From contig NZ_AUBG01000006.1 in the NCBI RefSeq assembly GCF_000429125.1, forward strand, positions 248,001 through 312,000: a DNA stretch of 64,000 nucleotides, read 5' to 3'. This DNA is from Aequorivita capsosiphonis DSM 23843 (GTDB lineage Bacteria; Bacteroidota; Bacteroidia; Flavobacteriales; Flavobacteriaceae). Positions within the stretch are counted from its first letter, which is position 1. Each line of letters begins with the position of its first letter. Below are positions 43,330 to 53,544 of this stretch, piece after piece. The position numbers were made by a program, and so were the translations under genes. The notes under the pieces were generated by a model. It was not told the DNA's origin. It saw nothing but the letters and a program-made list of their open reading frames with translations, and searched no databases.

Positions 43330-44370
43330 TTACAATCTTTCGGCCTTGCTTTCTGTTTTTGATTTACCATATTCTTTTCGATAGATCTTCACGATTACCA
43401 TAAAGAGGCTGATGAGCAAGGGTCCAAAGATTAACCCGATAAAACCAAACAAGGGCACGCCAACTATTACACCAATAAGTGTGACCAATGGATGTACGTC
43501 GTCCAGTTTTTTTAGCACATAAAGACGAATGATATTGTCTGTTGAACCAACGACTACAAAGCCATAAATAAGTATTCCCCAAGCTGCAAAGTTGTCTCCA
43601 GTAGATAGCGAGAGTAGAAATACTGGTAATATTCCCAGTAAAGTCCCGACAAAGGGAATCATGCTGGAAATGGTCACGATAACGAACCAGAAAAATGGAT
43701 CTTCTGTTCCAAAAATCAAGAAGCCTATAAGGGCCACAATTCCTTGTGCAAGACCAACCATCGGAATTCCCAAGGCATTGGAGCGCACCATTTTTTGTAC
43801 TTCAACCCCAACTTCTTTTAGATTTTCACGATTCATTGGAATGTAATCTCTAAGAGATTCTCTTAAGTCTTTCCTGTTAGTAAACATATAAAAGAGCATA
43901 AAGTACATCAATCCAATAGCGATAAATGCGTTGAATGTACCACCCACAAAGCCCTGAAGGTTTTCAGAAATCCATCCAGTAATGGCAGAGGCGTCAATTT
44001 GTGAAGTTAAATCATAGCCTATCTTATCTTGAATTTTACTCAATTGTTCTTTAAAAGCGTGAACAACTTCTCCAGAATTTTCTACCGCTGTACCAACTTT
44101 GTTAGTTAGCATTAAAATGATTCCAGCAATAGGAATAAGAATTCCAAAGAAAGAAATGAGCATCAACATAGTTGCTGCCAAAGATGGATTCCATTTCTTT
44201 TTATTGACCAATGTTGCCATCCATTTACGCATTAAAACGTAGATGGTTATCGCGCCCAAAACTCCTGTGAGATATGGAATGAGTTCTCTAAATATAAGAC
44301 TCCCCATTAATAAGATGAGCAGAATAACAAAAACTTGTCTAATTATTTGAGGTGGTATTTCTTTGGTCAT
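43330..44370 (-). CDS. AI-2E family transporter
   Basis: The 346-residue membrane protein has about 8 helices and the family pattern LLLGSLIFRELIPYL-like first helix region (IRQVFVILLILLMGSLIFRE). MIPFVGTLLGILPVFLLSLS and the closing VGVPLFGFIGLIFGPLLISL are further family blocks. Members export small molecules or ions; AI-2 export is shown only for a few. It overlaps the VOC gene by 4 bases (ATGA), so they are translationally coupled. Confidence 0.92.
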   Translation of the reverse strand: MTKEIPPQIIRQVFVILLILLMGSLIFRELIPYLTGVLGAITIYVLMRKWMATLVNKKKWNPSLAATMLMLISFFGILIPIAGIILMLTNKVGTAVENSGEVVHAFKEQLSKIQDKIGYDLTSQIDASAITGWISENLQGFVGGTFNAFIAIGLMYFMLFYMFTNRKDLRESLRDYIPMNRENLKEVGVEVQKMVRSNALGIPMVGLAQGIVALIGFLIFGTEDPFFWFVIVTISSMIPFVGTLLGILPVFLLSLSTGDNFAAWGILIYGFVVVGSTDNIIRLYVLKKLDDVHPLVTLIGVIVGVPLFGFIGLIFGPLLISLFMVIVKIYRKEYGKSKTESKAERL

Positions 44371-44813
44371 TTAGCGAATAGTTGTGTTAGGTCTTTAAAA
44401 GCTTTGAATTCGAGCGCATTTCCTGATAGATCTTTAAAAAACATAGTTGCCTGCTCTCCAACTTGGCCTTCAAAACGAATATAGGGCGCAATGATGAAAG
44501 TAATGTTTTTTTGAATAAGTTTTTCAGAAAAAATCCTGAAAGTTTCCACATCCAGAACCACACCAAAATGTGGTATAGGTATCTTTTTCCCATCAACTGG
44601 GTTTAAGTCTCCTTTTTCGAGTTCCGAGGTAGTTGTTTTTGAACTTTCTTCTTTTAAATGAATAACAAGTTGATGTCCAAAAAAATCAAAATCTACCCAA
44701 TGCTCACTACTTCTTCCTTCGGGAAGTTCGAGAATATCTCTGTAAAAAATCCGACAGCTTTCCAGATGGTTTACTGGAATGGCAAGGTGGAAAGATCTTA
44801 GTTGATTGGACAT
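44367..44813 (-). CDS. VOC family protein (glyoxalase-like)
   Basis: The 148-residue protein has the paired beta-alpha-beta pattern of the vicinal oxygen chelate fold. FHLAIPVNHLESCRIFYRDI is at the start, PHFGVVLDVETFRIFSEKLI in the middle, and EQATMFFKDLSGNALEFKAF near the end. Metal ligands are plausibly His in FHLAI and PHFGV and Glu in ALEFK. The reaction is unknown. Its ATG directly follows the upstream stop codon. Confidence 0.9.
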   Translation of the reverse strand: MSNQLRSFHLAIPVNHLESCRIFYRDILELPEGRSSEHWVDFDFFGHQLVIHLKEESSKTTTSELEKGDLNPVDGKKIPIPHFGVVLDVETFRIFSEKLIQKNITFIIAPYIRFEGQVGEQATMFFKDLSGNALEFKAFKDLTQLFAK

Positions 44814-45053
44814 TTAGTTATTTCTCAAAGCGTGAATAAGTTCCTTTTTCTTCATTTTTGAACGACCTTCAATACCCACATTTTTTGCTTGGTCATAAAG
44901 TTCGTCCTTGGTCCATTCTTCATAAGGTTTAGCTTTCCCACCTTTTTTTCCTGAGTCTGATGTATTGGCAATACGAGCAGATTTTTCTTTGCTGTAACCT
45001 TTATCTAACAAGGCTTCGTACTGTGCTTCATTTTTAATTCTTGACTTTGCCAT
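44814..45053 (-). CDS. Small basic protein with Rho N-terminal-like/DUF7218 motif
   Basis: The 79-residue protein begins MAKSRIKNEAQYEALLDKGY and ends WTKDELYDQAKNVGIEGRSK-MKKKELIHALRNN, a helix-extended-loop-helix like that at the start of Rho. The middle (SARIANTSDSGKKGGKAKPY) is basic and flexible, so nucleic acid binding is possible. I chose ATG 45053, since a longer frame would run into the terminator at 45072-45102. It heads the VOC/AI-2E/DCC operon. Confidence 0.85.
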   Translation of the reverse strand: MAKSRIKNEAQYEALLDKGYSKEKSARIANTSDSGKKGGKAKPYEEWTKDELYDQAKNVGIEGRSKMKKKELIHALRNN

Positions 45054-45071
45054 AATCGTATTTTTTAAACG

Positions 45072-45102
45072 TAAAAACCCCTTGTATAACAAAGGGTTTT
45101 TA
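45072..45102 (-). terminator. Terminator after the small membrane protein gene
   Basis: TAAAAACCC-CTTGT pairs with ACAAAGGGTTTTTA with one mismatch. It lies 10 bases downstream (minus direction) of the stop at 45112. Confidence 0.8.
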
Positions 45103-45111
45103 GATTAATAT

Positions 45112-45297
45112 TTATGTTTGATCGGTATCCTTTCGATTTTTTAGAAGTCCAATCCCTGACAAGAAGAAAACAATACCTAATATAATAAGTGCCCAAGGGC
45201 TCATACCTACATTCATACTGCCAAATGCTCCAAGTACTCCCATCACCAGACTGATTCCTCCAGCGATGGTTAAAATAAAACCTAAAATCTTAATCAT
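45112..45297 (-). CDS. Small two-helix membrane protein
   Basis: The 61-residue protein has two hydrophobic helices (ILGFILTIAGGISLVMGVLG and WALIILGIVFFLSGIGLL) joined by a short loop, with a charged tail KNRKDTDQT. It is glycine-rich like many small inner membrane proteins of unknown role. A clear terminator follows, which supports it as a real transcript. Confidence 0.8.
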   Translation of the reverse strand: MIKILGFILTIAGGISLVMGVLGAFGSMNVGMSPWALIILGIVFFLSGIGLLKNRKDTDQT

Positions 45298-45387
45298 AAT
45301 TCAACTGTTTAGATGGTTAATTCGATTAAAATTAAGGGAAAGCATTCATTCATTAATGAATGTTAACAAAACCTTTGCAGGAAAAGT

Positions 45388-45954
45388 TTATTGAGCAGAA
45401 GGTTCCCAGCCTAACATAAAATATTTAAAAGTGGCTGCATCCGGTATTTGTGATGCTTCCACCTTTACGCTAGGGTTGTATCGTAATTCTTCTGGTAGTT
45501 GCTTTTTATCGATTGTTAAATAAACATCTGTGTCTTTTAAGAAAACCACAACAGCATTGATGGTGGTCTCTATATTAGCAACGGTATAATTGGCCTTTAC
45601 ATCTTTAAATGTACTTGCAGAATTCAAGCCTTTATCTGTTTTATAACGGGAATCGAAAACTTGAATATTGGTAATGGTTGAGTTTGGATCAGATTCATTA
45701 TCTGGAGAAAGTAACAATAGTTTTTTTCCTCCTTTTTCGTAGATTTCCACTTCGCCCTGTGTTTCCAAAGCATTTGGCGATGAGTTGATTTTCACGATAG
45801 AGTCCTTAGCAAATATAGAATCTATCTGCTTAATTTTTATTTCATTGTTTAAATTCCCAATCGAGCCTTTATTTATTGTAAAAGGGTCACTGTCTTTTCC
45901 ACATTGCACAAATAATAATGCCGCTACAGCACCAATAATTATTGTTTTTTTCAT
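45388..45954 (-). CDS. Lipoprotein of unknown function
   Basis: The 188-residue protein has a lipobox (ALLFVQCGKD, Cys 18). The mature part is strand-rich with Ser/Thr/Asp (DPFTINKGSIGNLNNEIKIK, TNIQVFDSRYKTDKGLNSAS) and ends with KYFMLGWEPSAQ. No domain is recognised. It stands alone between the small membrane protein gene and the HerA-like gene. Confidence 0.82.
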   Translation of the reverse strand: MKKTIIIGAVAALLFVQCGKDSDPFTINKGSIGNLNNEIKIKQIDSIFAKDSIVKINSSPNALETQGEVEIYEKGGKKLLLLSPDNESDPNSTITNIQVFDSRYKTDKGLNSASTFKDVKANYTVANIETTINAVVVFLKDTDVYLTIDKKQLPEELRYNPSVKVEASQIPDAATFKYFMLGWEPSAQ

Positions 45955-46086
45955 TTTATTTTTCAGTTACTATGTTAATGCGTTATTCGGTCGCGAAGGT
46001 AACAAGATTTTGAGAGGATGAGTTTAGAGTTTATTGTTTATTTACAAATTGTTACCCGCTCGGATCTTCCTTCAATAGACTGTGGG

Positions 46087-47616
46087 TTATTTCATCATTT
46101 TGCTCAAAATTCCTAAAATACTCCGGATTACCGTTGGACTGGAGATTGTTTTAATCCAAGGATTTACAGTGCTTTTTCGGCTGGAAGTAGTTTTTTGACT
46201 CGCAGTTTTTTTTGCTGCTTCTTTTTCTTCTTGAGCTTTTTCTTTTGCTTCCTTTGTGTTTGCAGTTTCAATTTTTTCTGTCAACATTTCATAGGCACTT
46301 TCCCTATTGATTACCTGGTTGTATTTAGGAATTAGTTTTGACGTTTTCAATAGATCAGACAATTCACTATCTGTTAAAATATCCATTCTACTCATTGGCG
46401 CGCGGAGCATTGTGCGGGCAAGGGGCGTAGGAATTCCTTTTTCGTTTAAAGCGCTTATCAATGCTTCCCCAATACCAAGCTGCGTCAATACTTCATCCGT
46501 TTTGTAGTAATCTGATAGTGGATAATTCTCTGCGGTAAGTTTGATTGCTTTTCTGTCTTTTGCAGTAAACGCACGTAAGGCATGCTGCACTTTTAGTCCT
46601 AATTGACTCAAGACTGCATCTGGAACATCGGTTGGGTTTTGGGTTACAAAATAAAGCCCAACGCCTTTGGAACGAATCAATTTTACAATGCTTTCAATTT
46701 GGTTGAGCAGTGCTTTACTAGCTTGATTAAAAATTAAATGTGCTTCATCCACAAAAATTACCAGCTCTGGCCGGCCACTATCGCCTTGCTCTGGAAATGT
46801 AGCGTAAATTTCCGCCAAAAGACTGAGCATAAATGTTGAAAAAAGCTTTGGTCGGTCTTGAATATCCGTCAAACGAATGATGTTGATATAGCCCATTCCG
46901 TTTTCATCTATACGAAGCAAATCTTGGGGATCGAAGGACTTTTCACCGAAAAATAAATCAGCACCTTGTTGTTCCAAAGTGATTACTTTTCGAAGGATAA
47001 CACCTGTGGAAGCCGTGGAAATTCTACCGTATTCGTTGGTGAACTCTTCCTTGCCCTCGTCCGTAGTGTATTGTAGAATTTTTTTGAAGTCGTTTAAATC
47101 AAGCAATGGCATTTTATGGTCATCGCAATATTTGAATATTACCGAAACAATACCAGATTGTACATCACTTAAATCAAGGATTCTCGAAAGCAACACGGGT
47201 CCAAACTCACTTACGGTTGCTCTTAGGCGAACGCCTTCTTGGTTTGAAAGTGAAAGAATTTCCGCGGGAAACTTTTTTGCTACATAAGGAAAACCAATTG
47301 CCGCGTGACGTTCTTCAATCTTGGCGTTGTTTTCACCGGGTTCAGCTATGCCGCTCAAATCACCTTTTACATCCATTAACAAGACCGGAACTCCTTTTTC
47401 TGAAAGGTTTTCAGCAAGAATCTGCAATGTCTTTGTTTTTCCTGTACCTGTTGCCCCAGCAATAAGCCCGTGACGGTTCATGGTTTTCAATGGAATTTTT
47501 ACATAAGCATCCTTCACGGTTTCATCGCCCAGCATTGCTGCTCCAAGGTTGATAAAGTCCCCTTTTGTGGTATACCCCGTGTTGATATAATCCTTAAAAT
47601 CTTGCTTGTTGGCCAT
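46087..47616 (-). CDS. HerA-like ATPase (DUF853 family)
   Basis: The 509-residue protein has Walker A GATGTGKTKTLQ (near 55-66) and Walker B LVIFVDEAHL. The family's GLYFVTQNPTDVPDAVLSQL motif (sensor-like) and LGLKVQHALRAFTAKDRKAI follow. A charged, Ala/Lys/Glu-rich region lies before a final hydrophobic tail. Members are HerA/FtsK-type P-loop ATPases, with roles proposed in DNA processing but little tested. ATG 47616 is preferred to the GTG just before it. Confidence 0.92.
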   Translation of the reverse strand: MANKQDFKDYINTGYTTKGDFINLGAAMLGDETVKDAYVKIPLKTMNRHGLIAGATGTGKTKTLQILAENLSEKGVPVLLMDVKGDLSGIAEPGENNAKIEERHAAIGFPYVAKKFPAEILSLSNQEGVRLRATVSEFGPVLLSRILDLSDVQSGIVSVIFKYCDDHKMPLLDLNDFKKILQYTTDEGKEEFTNEYGRISTASTGVILRKVITLEQQGADLFFGEKSFDPQDLLRIDENGMGYINIIRLTDIQDRPKLFSTFMLSLLAEIYATFPEQGDSGRPELVIFVDEAHLIFNQASKALLNQIESIVKLIRSKGVGLYFVTQNPTDVPDAVLSQLGLKVQHALRAFTAKDRKAIKLTAENYPLSDYYKTDEVLTQLGIGEALISALNEKGIPTPLARTMLRAPMSRMDILTDSELSDLLKTSKLIPKYNQVINRESAYEMLTEKIETANTKEAKEKAQEEKEAAKKTASQKTTSSRKSTVNPWIKTISSPTVIRSILGILSKMMK

Positions 47617-47670
47617 CACTTTAAATTTTCTTCAAATGTAACAAAATATAAATTTCAAATTCTAAAAACC

Positions 47671-47690
47671 ATCCCGATAACTATCGGGAC
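47671..47690. repeat. TCCCGATAACTATCGGGA palindrome
   Basis: A perfect intergenic copy between the divergent HerA-like and queE genes. It sits in a promoter gap, not after a stop codon, so here it is not a terminator. Confidence 0.85.
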
Positions 47691-47808
47691 CAAATAAAAA
47701 TCAAATTTTCAAAAACCAATTGAGTACAACTTATATTCAAATGTTTTATGACCTAAAGCGTGGTTACGGGTTTCATATTCCGTTTTTAAAATTTGTTGCT
47801 TGTTTTTT

Positions 47809-47887
47809 GGAATTTGGTACTTGTAGTTTGGTTTTTTTAGAACCTGCAGTCGGTATTTTGGAATTTGTTTTTTGTTCTTTGGAATTT
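47809..47887. repeat. Two runs of G-initial heptamers before queE
   Basis: Run one is GGAATTT GGTACTT GTAGTTT GGTTTTT (47809-47836). Run two is GGAATTT GTTTTTT GTTCTTT GGAATTT (47860-47887), preceded by GGTATTT. The exact 7-base phase is kept although the words change. Confidence 0.85.
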
Positions 47888-47903
47888 TCTTGTTCGTTTA
47901 GAG

Positions 47904-47911
47904 TATTTTTG
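47904..47911 (+). promoter_or_regulatory. Minus-7 element TATTTTTG next to the queE start
   Basis: TATTTTTG ends 5 bases before the ATG. If used, transcription would begin at or next to the start codon, giving a leaderless mRNA. Confidence 0.5.
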
Positions 47912-47916
47912 CCGCG

Positions 47917-48546
47917 ATGAAAAAGGAAATACAAAATCTAGTAGATAAAGGAGTGATGCTTCCGTTGATGGAGGAGTTTTATACCATTCAAGGTGAAGGC
48001 TTTCATAAGGGAACTGCGGCCTATTTTATAAGAGTTGGCGGCTGCGATGTGGGTTGCCATTGGTGTGATGTAAAGGAAAGTTGGAATGCTAATTTACATC
48101 CGCCAACTGCCATTGAAAAAATAGTTGAAAATGCTGAAAAATATTCAAAGACCATAGTTATAACTGGCGGTGAACCGTTAACGTGGGATATGGGGCCTTT
48201 AACTGAAATGTTAAAACAAAAAGGGATGCAAATTCATATAGAAACTTCGGGAGCTTATAAACTAACAGGAACTTGGGATTGGATTTGCCTTTCTCCAAAG
48301 AAAATGAAATTGCCAACTGAGGAAGTATATCAGGTTGCCCACGAGTTGAAGGTGATCATTTTTAATAAAGATGATTTCCGTTTCGCGGAAGAACAAGCTG
48401 CAAAGGTGAATAAAGATTGTATTCTGTACTTACAGCCGGAATGGAGCAAACGTGAAAAAATGAGCCCGATGATTGTGGATTATGTTATGAAAAATCCGCA
48501 ATGGAAGGTTTCCTTGCAAACCCATAAATATTTGAATATCCCATAA
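47917..48546 (+). CDS. queE: 7-carboxy-7-deazaguanine synthase QueE
   Basis: The 209-residue radical SAM enzyme carries the cluster-binding motif CDVGCHWCD (Cys-x3-Cys-x2-Cys). EEFYTIQGEGFHKGTAAYFI precedes it and IVITGGEPLTWDMGPL follows. It forms 7-carboxy-7-deazaguanine in the pathway to queuosine in tRNA. The length is typical. A convergent terminator follows. Confidence 0.96.
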   Translation: MKKEIQNLVDKGVMLPLMEEFYTIQGEGFHKGTAAYFIRVGGCDVGCHWCDVKESWNANLHPPTAIEKIVENAEKYSKTIVITGGEPLTWDMGPLTEMLKQKGMQIHIETSGAYKLTGTWDWICLSPKKMKLPTEEVYQVAHELKVIIFNKDDFRFAEEQAAKVNKDCILYLQPEWSKREKMSPMIVDYVMKNPQWKVSLQTHKYLNIP

Positions 48547-48562
48547 AAATAAATTCCAAAAT

Positions 48563-48608
48563 AAAAGCACCAAATTCCAATGGCAAGTTTTGGGATTTGG
48601 TGCTTTTT
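48563..48608. terminator. Bidirectional terminator between queE and the DUF2911 gene
   Basis: AAAAGCACCAAATTCC pairs with GGGATTTGGTGCTTTT around a 13-base loop, with A and T runs on the two sides. Confidence 0.88.
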
Positions 48609-48640
48609 ATTTGGGTTTTGAAATTCCTTTTAAAAAGGCG

Positions 48641-49183
48641 TCAGACTCTTTTAAAAGGAATTTCAACGTAATGGTCATCCCAGCCTATCATTAATATCGT
48701 TCCTTTATTGTCGGTTTTAAAAATCATGGAGAGGGATTCAATTGGTGCTGCAGCTTGTTCGCATGGCACTTTCATTCGGGCAACGTCCTTTTCTTTTTTA
48801 TAACTGAAGGCTCCCCAAACATTCGTGTCACTATTTATAATAATTGTCCAGTTGTCTTCATCTGGAATGGTGTACAACGTATAAGTTCCTGGTTTTAATA
48901 AGCTTTTTCCGAACATAAGCGGAACATAGGTCGTTAGTTCCGTCGCTTCATTGGCTCCCGTGCGCCATACTTCACCATAAGGCACCAAGCCGCCAAATAT
49001 GTCCCGACCTCTTTTTTGTGGCCTACTGTATATAACCCTTGCCAAAGGTGGACTGTTTTTATCTGGTCTGGCCATTGCGAGATCCATAGGAGAAGCATCT
49101 CTGTCAGGAAAGCCTTGTGCAGATAAATCTTGAAATGTGAATACAGATAGCACGATAAAAAATATAGCGAATGATTTTTTCAT
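48641..49183 (-). CDS. DUF2911 family secreted protein
   Basis: The 180-residue protein has a signal peptide (SFAIFFIVLSVFTFQDLSAQ). The DUF2911 body follows: ARVIYSRPQKRGRDIFGGLV, PYGEVWRTGANEATELTTYV, and KPGTYTLYTIPDEDNWTIII. The family is common in Bacteroidota and its function is unknown. It is a single gene converging on queE. Confidence 0.92.
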   Translation of the reverse strand: MKKSFAIFFIVLSVFTFQDLSAQGFPDRDASPMDLAMARPDKNSPPLARVIYSRPQKRGRDIFGGLVPYGEVWRTGANEATELTTYVPLMFGKSLLKPGTYTLYTIPDEDNWTIIINSDTNVWGAFSYKKEKDVARMKVPCEQAAAPIESLSMIFKTDNKGTILMIGWDDHYVEIPFKRV

Positions 49184-49402
49184 GGATTTTTGAGGTTTTT
49201 GATATTATGACGGAATCTTGTAGGTAAATTTAAGAAATAATCGTTTAAAACATAGTGATTTAACATCGTTGTTGCTGATAAAACGCAAAAGGGATTGGGA
49301 ATAGTGTTCCATTATTCTGCCAAAATAGTAAACTCATAAATTTCTACTCATAATCACTGTTTTTCCACATAAATTTGTTAATAACTTAAACTTCTTAAAT
49401 AG

Positions 49403-51421
<2,019 letters not shown>

Positions 51422-51444
51422 GCCTTTCTAAATCTTATATAATT

Positions 51445-51474
51445 AAAGACTCTCTATATGGGAGTCTTTTTTTT
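51445..51474 (+). terminator. Terminator of gyrB
   Basis: AAAGACTC and GAGTCTTT pair around TCTATATGG and are followed by a run of T. It lies 24 bases after the gyrB stop. Confidence 0.9.
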
Positions 51475-51499
51475 GCTTAGTTTTATGAAAATACTAAAT

Positions 51500-52351
51500 A
51501 TGAAATTATTTCTATTTCTAAAATGTGGGATGTTGTGTTTGATATCTACGCTGATTTTGTCTTGTAATCAACGAAATAATATAATTCAAAATTCTTCAGA
51601 AGAGGTGAATTATAACGTTTTCGAAAGAGATTCCATTGTTGATCATGTTATGTATTCAGTGAATCGACTTCCAATCAATTCAGAAAAAAGGAGAGTGACA
51701 TTAGATAGTGCTATTGCCGAATATCCTTCCATAGCCTATTTTCAGCAACAACGTGCTATGCCATTATACAAACAAGATAAGGATGAATTAGGGAAGCCGT
51801 TTCTGGAGAAAGCAGCTAAACTGGATCCTCAAAGATATTTGGACTATAAAGCTTTTATGGAGTGTGTTTTTTCACAAAACTATAGAGATGCTATTTCAGA
51901 TTTTGAAAAATATTTGGAAATGTTCGGTGAGGGATATGTAATGGATCATACCTATTATTTTTACATGGGTATAAGTTATTTGCAACTGAATGAGTTTGAA
52001 AAGGGAAAAATTTATTTAGACAAAAGTATAGCGCAGATAGTGGCTGAAAGTGGACAGGATTGGGTTCATCATCTAGATTTGATGTATCTGGGAATTGCAA
52101 ATTTGGAATTGAACGATTACGAAAATGCAATCAAAGCTTTTGATGAAGCCTTGGTGAAATACCCAAGTTTTGGAGATGTAAAGTTTTACAAAGCTATTTG
52201 TCTTTTTAAACTAGGGAATGTTGAAGAGGCAAACAAGTTATTGGAAGATGCCAAGGAGGATGTTTTAGCTGGGAACACTATAAATGAGGATAATGTAATT
52301 TATGAACGCTATCCATACCAAGTTAGAAGAACCTGGTTTGGGCATCCATGA
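51500..52351 (+). CDS. TPR-containing lipoprotein
   Basis: The protein is about 283 residues from ATG 51500 (MKLFLFLKCGMLCLISTLIL, lipobox ILSC); ATG 51485 is an alternative. The mature part is helical with TPR-like repeats: PLYKQDKDELGKPFLEKAAK, YYFYMGISYLQLNEFEKGKI, MYLGIANLELNDYENAIKAF and KFYKAICLFKLGNVEEANKL. TPRs usually mediate protein contacts. An earlier in-frame ATG at 51458 falls inside the gyrB terminator and is unlikely. Function unknown. Confidence 0.85.
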   Translation: MKLFLFLKCGMLCLISTLILSCNQRNNIIQNSSEEVNYNVFERDSIVDHVMYSVNRLPINSEKRRVTLDSAIAEYPSIAYFQQQRAMPLYKQDKDELGKPFLEKAAKLDPQRYLDYKAFMECVFSQNYRDAISDFEKYLEMFGEGYVMDHTYYFYMGISYLQLNEFEKGKIYLDKSIAQIVAESGQDWVHHLDLMYLGIANLELNDYENAIKAFDEALVKYPSFGDVKFYKAICLFKLGNVEEANKLLEDAKEDVLAGNTINEDNVIYERYPYQVRRTWFGHP

Positions 52352-52400
52352 GATCTTTGGAATTTATTTAGTGTACTTTGGTTTTTAACCCTATATTATC

Positions 52401-52429
52401 TTTAATTTAAGCAGATATTGGTACTTTTG
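52401..52429 (+). promoter_or_regulatory. Promoter of mdh
   Basis: TACTTTTG at 52422-52429 fits TAnnTTTG, with TTT at 52401-52403 about 18 bases upstream as a weak minus-33 element. The leader is about 85 bases and ends in an AT-rich TAATAATAA stretch. Confidence 0.55.
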
Positions 52430-52515
52430 CGCAACTTATCTCACTTATTGGATCAGCTCACGCTAAAAAGTTCTAATTCAATAATTAATAATAATTAATA
52501 ATAAATAATAAAGAT

Positions 52516-53442
52516 ATGAAAGTAACAGTTGTAGGAGCAGGTGCTGTTGGCGCAAGTTGTGCTGAGTACATTGCCATCAAAAATTTTGCAAGCGAAGTAG
52601 TTTTATTAGATATCAAAGAAGGTTTTGCCGAAGGAAAGGCAATGGACCTTATGCAAACCGCATCTTTAAATGGTTTCGATACTAAAATTACCGGTGTAAC
52701 TAACGATTATTCAAAAACTGCAGGAAGCGATATTTGTGTAATCACAAGTGGAATTCCGCGTAAGCCAGGCATGACTCGTGAGGAGTTGATTGGCATAAAT
52801 GCTGGAATTGTAAAGGAGGTTTCTTCAAACCTTGCAAAACACTCTCCTGATACTATTCTTATCATTGTAAGTAACCCAATGGATACTATGGCTTATTTGG
52901 TTCATAAAACTTCGGGACTTGATAAAAACAAGATCATTGGAATGGGTGGTGCATTAGATAGCGCACGTTTCAAATACCGTTTGGCAGAAGCTTTGGGCGC
53001 GCCAATCAGCGATGTTGACGGAATGGTGATCGGTGGTCATAGCGATACTGGAATGGTTCCATTAACAAGACTGGCAACTAGAAACAGTGTTCCAGTTTCA
53101 AAATTCATTTCGGAAGATAGATTGAACAAAGTGATGGAAGACACCAAAGTAGGTGGAGCTACACTTACAAAACTTTTAGGAACTTCAGCTTGGTATGCGC
53201 CAGGAGCAGCAGTTTCAGGATTGGTTCAGGCAATTGCTTGCGACCAAAAGAAAATGTTCCCTTGCTCCGTTTTGCTTGACGGCGAATATGGAATGGATGA
53301 CATCTCCATAGGAGTTCCAGTAATTTTAGGTAGAAACGGAATCGAAGAGATTGTAAAAATCGAATTGAGCGATGCCGAAAAAGCACATATGAAACAAAGT
53401 GCCGAAGGTGTTCGTAAAGTAAATGATCTGCTCGAATTATAA
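52516..53442 (+). CDS. mdh: Malate dehydrogenase
   Basis: The 308-residue protein is of the LDH-like malate dehydrogenase group. The NAD motif is VVGAGAVGASCAEYI (4-18). Substrate Arg residues are in GIPRKPGMTREELIGIN, the catalytic Asp/His pair involves RFKYRLAEALG and VIGGHSDTGMVPLTRLA. It oxidises malate to oxaloacetate in the TCA cycle. A strong terminator follows. Confidence 0.97.
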   Translation: MKVTVVGAGAVGASCAEYIAIKNFASEVVLLDIKEGFAEGKAMDLMQTASLNGFDTKITGVTNDYSKTAGSDICVITSGIPRKPGMTREELIGINAGIVKEVSSNLAKHSPDTILIIVSNPMDTMAYLVHKTSGLDKNKIIGMGGALDSARFKYRLAEALGAPISDVDGMVIGGHSDTGMVPLTRLATRNSVPVSKFISEDRLNKVMEDTKVGGATLTKLLGTSAWYAPGAAVSGLVQAIACDQKKMFPCSVLLDGEYGMDDISIGVPVILGRNGIEEIVKIELSDAEKAHMKQSAEGVRKVNDLLEL

Positions 53443-53467
53443 ATCCTAGTTTCATTTGAAAATAATT

Positions 53468-53503
53468 AAACCTGTCAGGTTTTCAAAACCTGACAGGTTT
53501 TTT
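53468..53503 (+). terminator. Terminator of mdh
   Basis: AAACCTGTCAGGTTTT pairs with AAAACCTGACAGGTTTTTT around CA, followed by T. The CCTGTCAGG word also appears at about 11941-11950. Confidence 0.92.
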
Positions 53504-53544
53504 CATTAGTTAATTTCAAAACGCAAAAGTCTTACATCTTTTTT

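Noticed and set aside
51458-51499. Longer start for the TPR lipoprotein
   Set aside because: The codon lies inside the gyrB terminator hairpin, and the lipoprotein signal is intact from ATG 51500.
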